Assembly (NCBI GenBank): GCA_964457065.1
Contig: CAYWDQ010000145.1
Span: 1-7,615, forward strand
Direction: 5' to 3'
DNA from: Bog-473 sp964457065
Lineage (GTDB): Bacteria; Actinomycetota; Acidimicrobiia; Acidimicrobiales; RAAP-2
Length of the DNA stretch: 7,615 nt
Under the pieces are notes generated by a model. It searched no databases and was not told the origin of the DNA. It saw only the letters and a program-made list of their open reading frames with translations. The position numbers and the translations under genes were made by a program. This document shows, one piece after another, positions 5,295 to 7,615 of this stretch. Each line of letters starts with the position of its first letter. Within the stretch, counting starts at the first letter, position 1.

Positions 5295-6317
5295 ATGAAC
5301 GAGCGGGTGGCGGTCATCGGAGCCGGGTCGTGGGGGACTGCCGTGGCGACGATCGTGGGCGGCATGCATCCTGCGTCGCTGTGGGTGCGTTCCCCCGAGC
5401 TCGCCGCGACCATGCGCGACACCCGCGAGAACGCGACGTACCTGCCGGGCATCAGGATCCCGGACGGGCTCTCTGTGACCGCAAGCCTCAAGGAGGCGGT
5501 CGAGGGTGCGGGAATCGTCTTCATGGCCGTGCCGTCGCATGGGTTCCGCTCGGTCCTGGCCGGGGTGCGACCGGTGGCCGACGCACTGGAGGCCGTCGTG
5601 AGCCTGGCCAAGGGAATTGAGATCGGCACCAATCTGCGAATGTCGCAGGTTGTGGCCGACGTGCTCCCGGGCGTCGCCGCCGGTGTCCTCACCGGGCCGA
5701 ACCTGGCCCGCGAGGTGGCGCAGGGACACCCTGCGGCCTGCGTGATCGCGCTCCCGGACGAGGGCCTGGCGTGCCGCGTCCAGGCGCTCGTGCACACCCG
5801 CACCTTCCGTGCCTACACGGGCACCGACGTCGTCGGCTGTGAGATCGCCGGCGCCACCAAGAACGTGATGGCCATCGCTGCGGGCATCGGCGACGGGCTC
5901 GGCCTGGGCGACAACACCCGGGCCGTCCTGATCACCCGCGGCCTGGCCGAGCTGGGCCGTCTCGGCGTCACCCTGGGCGGGAAGGTGCTGACCTTCGGCG
6001 GCCTGGCCGGCGTGGGGGACCTGGTAGCGACATGCGCCAGCCCGAAGAGCCGGAACCGGATGGTGGGGTTCGCGCTGGGTGAGGGACGATCGCTCGACGA
6101 CATCGTGAGCGGCATGCACATGGTGGCCGAGGGCGTCAAGAGCGCCGGCCCCCTGGTGGGGTTGGCCCGCGCCCACGGCGTCGAGATGCCCATCGCGGAA
6201 CAGGTCCAGGCGATCGTCGAGGGGCGGTGCTCTCCCGCCGACGCGCTCATGAACCTGATGTCCCGCCCGTCGAGGCCCGAGTGGGACGAGACGCTGCTGC
6301 GGGGGCTCTCCGAATGA
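5295..6317 (+). CDS. gpsA: NAD(P)-dependent glycerol-3-phosphate dehydrogenase
   Basis: GpsA reduces dihydroxyacetone phosphate to sn-glycerol-3-phosphate in the cytosol, supplying the backbone for phospholipids. The 340-residue length is normal. The N-terminal Rossmann fold has VAVIGAGSWGTA (5-16), followed by VFMAVPSHGFRSVL (75-88). Lysine K106 lies in SLAKGIE and the catalytic-type lysine K189 in GATKNVMAIAAGI (187-199). The family stretch DGLGLGDNTRAVLITRGLAE (200-219) and the signature TCASPKSRNRMVG (246-258) follow. A longer frame starts at GTG 5265, but the ATG at 5295 begins right before the nucleotide-binding strand as in homologues. GpsA more often has GPSFAREV where this one reads GPNLAREV (134-141), a mild substitution. 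It is divergent from cofC and its stop overlaps the next gene's start by 4 nt (ATGA), so the two are probably one operon with coupled translation. Confidence 0.96.
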   Translation: MNERVAVIGAGSWGTAVATIVGGMHPASLWVRSPELAATMRDTRENATYLPGIRIPDGLSVTASLKEAVEGAGIVFMAVPSHGFRSVLAGVRPVADALEAVVSLAKGIEIGTNLRMSQVVADVLPGVAAGVLTGPNLAREVAQGHPAACVIALPDEGLACRVQALVHTRTFRAYTGTDVVGCEIAGATKNVMAIAAGIGDGLGLGDNTRAVLITRGLAELGRLGVTLGGKVLTFGGLAGVGDLVATCASPKSRNRMVGFALGEGRSLDDIVSGMHMVAEGVKSAGPLVGLARAHGVEMPIAEQVQAIVEGRCSPADALMNLMSRPSRPEWDETLLRGLSE

Positions 6318-7609
6318 GCGGTCTCTTCCACAGCTACGAGATCTTGCCCGACACCGACGACCGCTCCCGGCGCGAGGCTGCGTTGGCGCACGTCAGGGAG
6401 ATCCTGCTGATGCACGGGGCCACCGAGGACGAGATCGACCGCGCCGTGGCGGACGACGTGATCGACCTCTTCGTGGCGGAGCGCATGCTTGTCCCGTCGC
6501 GACGCCGCTACACGCGGGCCGAGGTGGCCGAGCTCACGGGTGTCGACCAGGTCAAGCTCGAGCGGTTCTGGCGTGCTCTCGGTTTCGCCGGTGTCGACGA
6601 CGACGAGCGCGTCCTGACCGACCTCGACCTCGAGGCGGTGCGCATCTTCCAGGGCATGCAGGCCCTGGGCGCCACCGAGACGGACACGGCGCTCCAGATG
6701 GCGCGTGTCATCGGCTCCTCCATGTCCCGCATCGCCGAAGCCGAGCTCGTGCCGGGCAACATGATCAGCGCAGAAATGGACCCGGTGATGTCCGCCGAGG
6801 CATTCGCCAGCATCGCCGACGAGACCATTCCCGCCATGGCCAAGCTCCTCGAGTTCGTGTGGCGGCGCCAGGTGGCGGCCGGCATCCAGCGCAGCATGAT
6901 GCTGCGCAGCCACGGTCTCGCTCCCGGCCAGAGCCCGATCATGGCCGTGGGCTTCGCCGACATGGTGGGATTCACCCTGCTCAGCCAGCACCTGAGCGAT
7001 GAGGAGCTGGCTGCTGTGGTGCGGCGCTTCGAGGAGATCTCCCACGACATCGTCACCGCCGCCCGGGGCCGGGTGGTCAAGATGATCGGCGATGAGGTCA
7101 TGTTCGTGGTGGACCACGTCGCCAATGCGGCGCGGATCGGCCTGGACCTGGCCGACGCCTACGCCGACGACGACCTCCTTTCCGACGTGCGGGTCGGGCT
7201 GGCCTGCGGCCCCGTCCTGCTGCGCGACGGGGACTGTTTCGGGCCCACCGTGAACCTGGCCCACCGGATCGTCAACATCGGCAACCCGGGGACGGTCCTC
7301 ATGTCCGACGACTTCCACACCGCGTTGACCGCCGAAGCGCCCGACGAGTTCACCGCGAAGCCGCTCCGGCCACGGCTGCTCAAGGACCTCGGCCGCGTGC
7401 AGCTGTGGTGGTGCGGCCGGCCCGGTCAGGAGGCCGATGGCACCGGTGCCGCCGCCGACCGGCGGAGGAACGTGCGCTGGGAGCGCCTGTCCGAGGTCCT
7501 GAGGGACCTCGAGGAGCTGCGCGGCGTCGGAGAGCGCCTTCTCACCGCCAACCGGGGCGGCGGATCAGTCGTCGCGCAGCCTGGCGGTGGCGATGCCGAA
7601 GGCACGTAG
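6314..7609 (+). CDS. Class III adenylate cyclase with Rv1264-like N-terminal regulatory domain
   Basis: This protein probably makes cAMP from ATP. The start is the ATG overlapping the gpsA stop (ATGA), giving 431 residues. Residues 1-200 resemble the alpha-helical autoinhibitory domain of the mycobacterial pH-sensing cyclase Rv1264, including a MerR-like patch YTRAEVAELTGVDQVKLERF (66-85). The catalytic domain covers about 208-370 and keeps all key residues: metal ligands D216 (GFADMVGFT) and D260 (KMIGDEVMF), adenine-selecting K256 and D307 (GDCFG), and transition-state N314 and R318 (VNLAHRI). It should therefore be active as a homodimer and specific for ATP rather than GTP. No membrane helix or signal peptide is seen, so it is cytosolic. 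The tail after 370 is low-complexity with a short coiled-coil-like helix (390-410). Translational coupling to gpsA suggests co-expression; pH sensing is inferred from family resemblance only. Confidence 0.93.
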   Translation: MSGLFHSYEILPDTDDRSRREAALAHVREILLMHGATEDEIDRAVADDVIDLFVAERMLVPSRRRYTRAEVAELTGVDQVKLERFWRALGFAGVDDDERVLTDLDLEAVRIFQGMQALGATETDTALQMARVIGSSMSRIAEAELVPGNMISAEMDPVMSAEAFASIADETIPAMAKLLEFVWRRQVAAGIQRSMMLRSHGLAPGQSPIMAVGFADMVGFTLLSQHLSDEELAAVVRRFEEISHDIVTAARGRVVKMIGDEVMFVVDHVANAARIGLDLADAYADDDLLSDVRVGLACGPVLLRDGDCFGPTVNLAHRIVNIGNPGTVLMSDDFHTALTAEAPDEFTAKPLRPRLLKDLGRVQLWWCGRPGQEADGTGAAADRRRNVRWERLSEVLRDLEELRGVGERLLTANRGGGSVVAQPGGGDAEGT

Positions 7610-7615
7610 CTCGAA

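Noticed and set aside
5222..5803. N-terminal extension of the cofC frame over gpsA
   Set aside because: It is antisense to the conserved gpsA N-terminus, and a good ribosome site (GGAGG, 5 nt) marks the ATG at 5221 as the start.
5813..7318. Long open frame of 501 codons on the minus strand opposite gpsA and the cyclase
   Set aside because: It is a shadow of two well-supported plus-strand genes and has the His/Val/Gly-rich composition of GC-driven antisense frames.
7565..7615. Possible C-terminal end of a convergent minus-strand gene (FELRAFGIATARLRDD then stop)
   Set aside because: The peptide looks protein-like, and a gene converging on the cyclase is plausible, but only 16 codons are visible and they overlap the cyclase tail; too little to support a call without the sequence beyond the window.

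Overview
The window is high-GC DNA, densely coding with G/C-rich third codon positions. It reads as an actinobacterial chromosome. Three things support this: a WYL-type regulator end, two coenzyme F420 genes (a deazaflavin-dependent oxidoreductase and the F420 biosynthesis gene cofC/fbiD), and a cyclase resembling mycobacterial Rv1264. A member of the Acidimicrobiia or a related deep-branching actinobacterium is plausible, but the sequence alone does not settle this.

Layout from left to right. (1) 1-332: the C-terminal end of a WYL-domain transcriptional regulator. (2) 368-784: a small F420-dependent (Ddn/DUF385-like) oxidoreductase with a likely leaderless promoter. (3) 839-2218 (+) and 2220-3626 (-): a conjugation/mobilisation pair that converges with a 1-bp gap. 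It consists of a short MobF (TrwC-like) relaxase with an intact HUH site but no helicase, and a TraG/VirD4-like coupling ATPase with no visible membrane anchor. No integrase, type IV secretion channel gene or second transfer gene is present. (4) 3627-4146: about 520 bp of lower-GC sequence without a convincing gene, holding repeated RCGTGTC-like heptamers and small inverted repeats. (5) 4147-4542: a 131-residue basic protein built entirely of a Lys/Arg-Ala-Pro repeat, like a free-standing histone H1 or HupB tail. It is followed by a perfect 11-bp hairpin. (6) 4613-5221 (-): cofC/fbiD. (7) 5295-6317: gpsA, divergent from cofC. (8) 6314-7609: a class III adenylate cyclase that overlaps the gpsA stop by an ATGA junction.

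The chromosomal genes are housekeeping or signalling: F420 synthesis and use, glycerol-3-phosphate supply for phospholipids, and cAMP production translationally coupled to gpsA. The accessory part is the relaxase/coupling-protein pair and its low-GC flank. It looks like a minimal mobilisation module or the remnant of an integrated mobilisable element set between core genes. I found no CRISPR array, tRNA, rRNA, insertion sequence or restriction/defence system. The most unusual items are the stripped-down convergent transfer pair, the low-GC flank with its repeated heptamer, the six-letter-alphabet basic repeat protein, and two promoters with an identical TANNNT-N7-ATG layout that suggests leaderless mRNAs.
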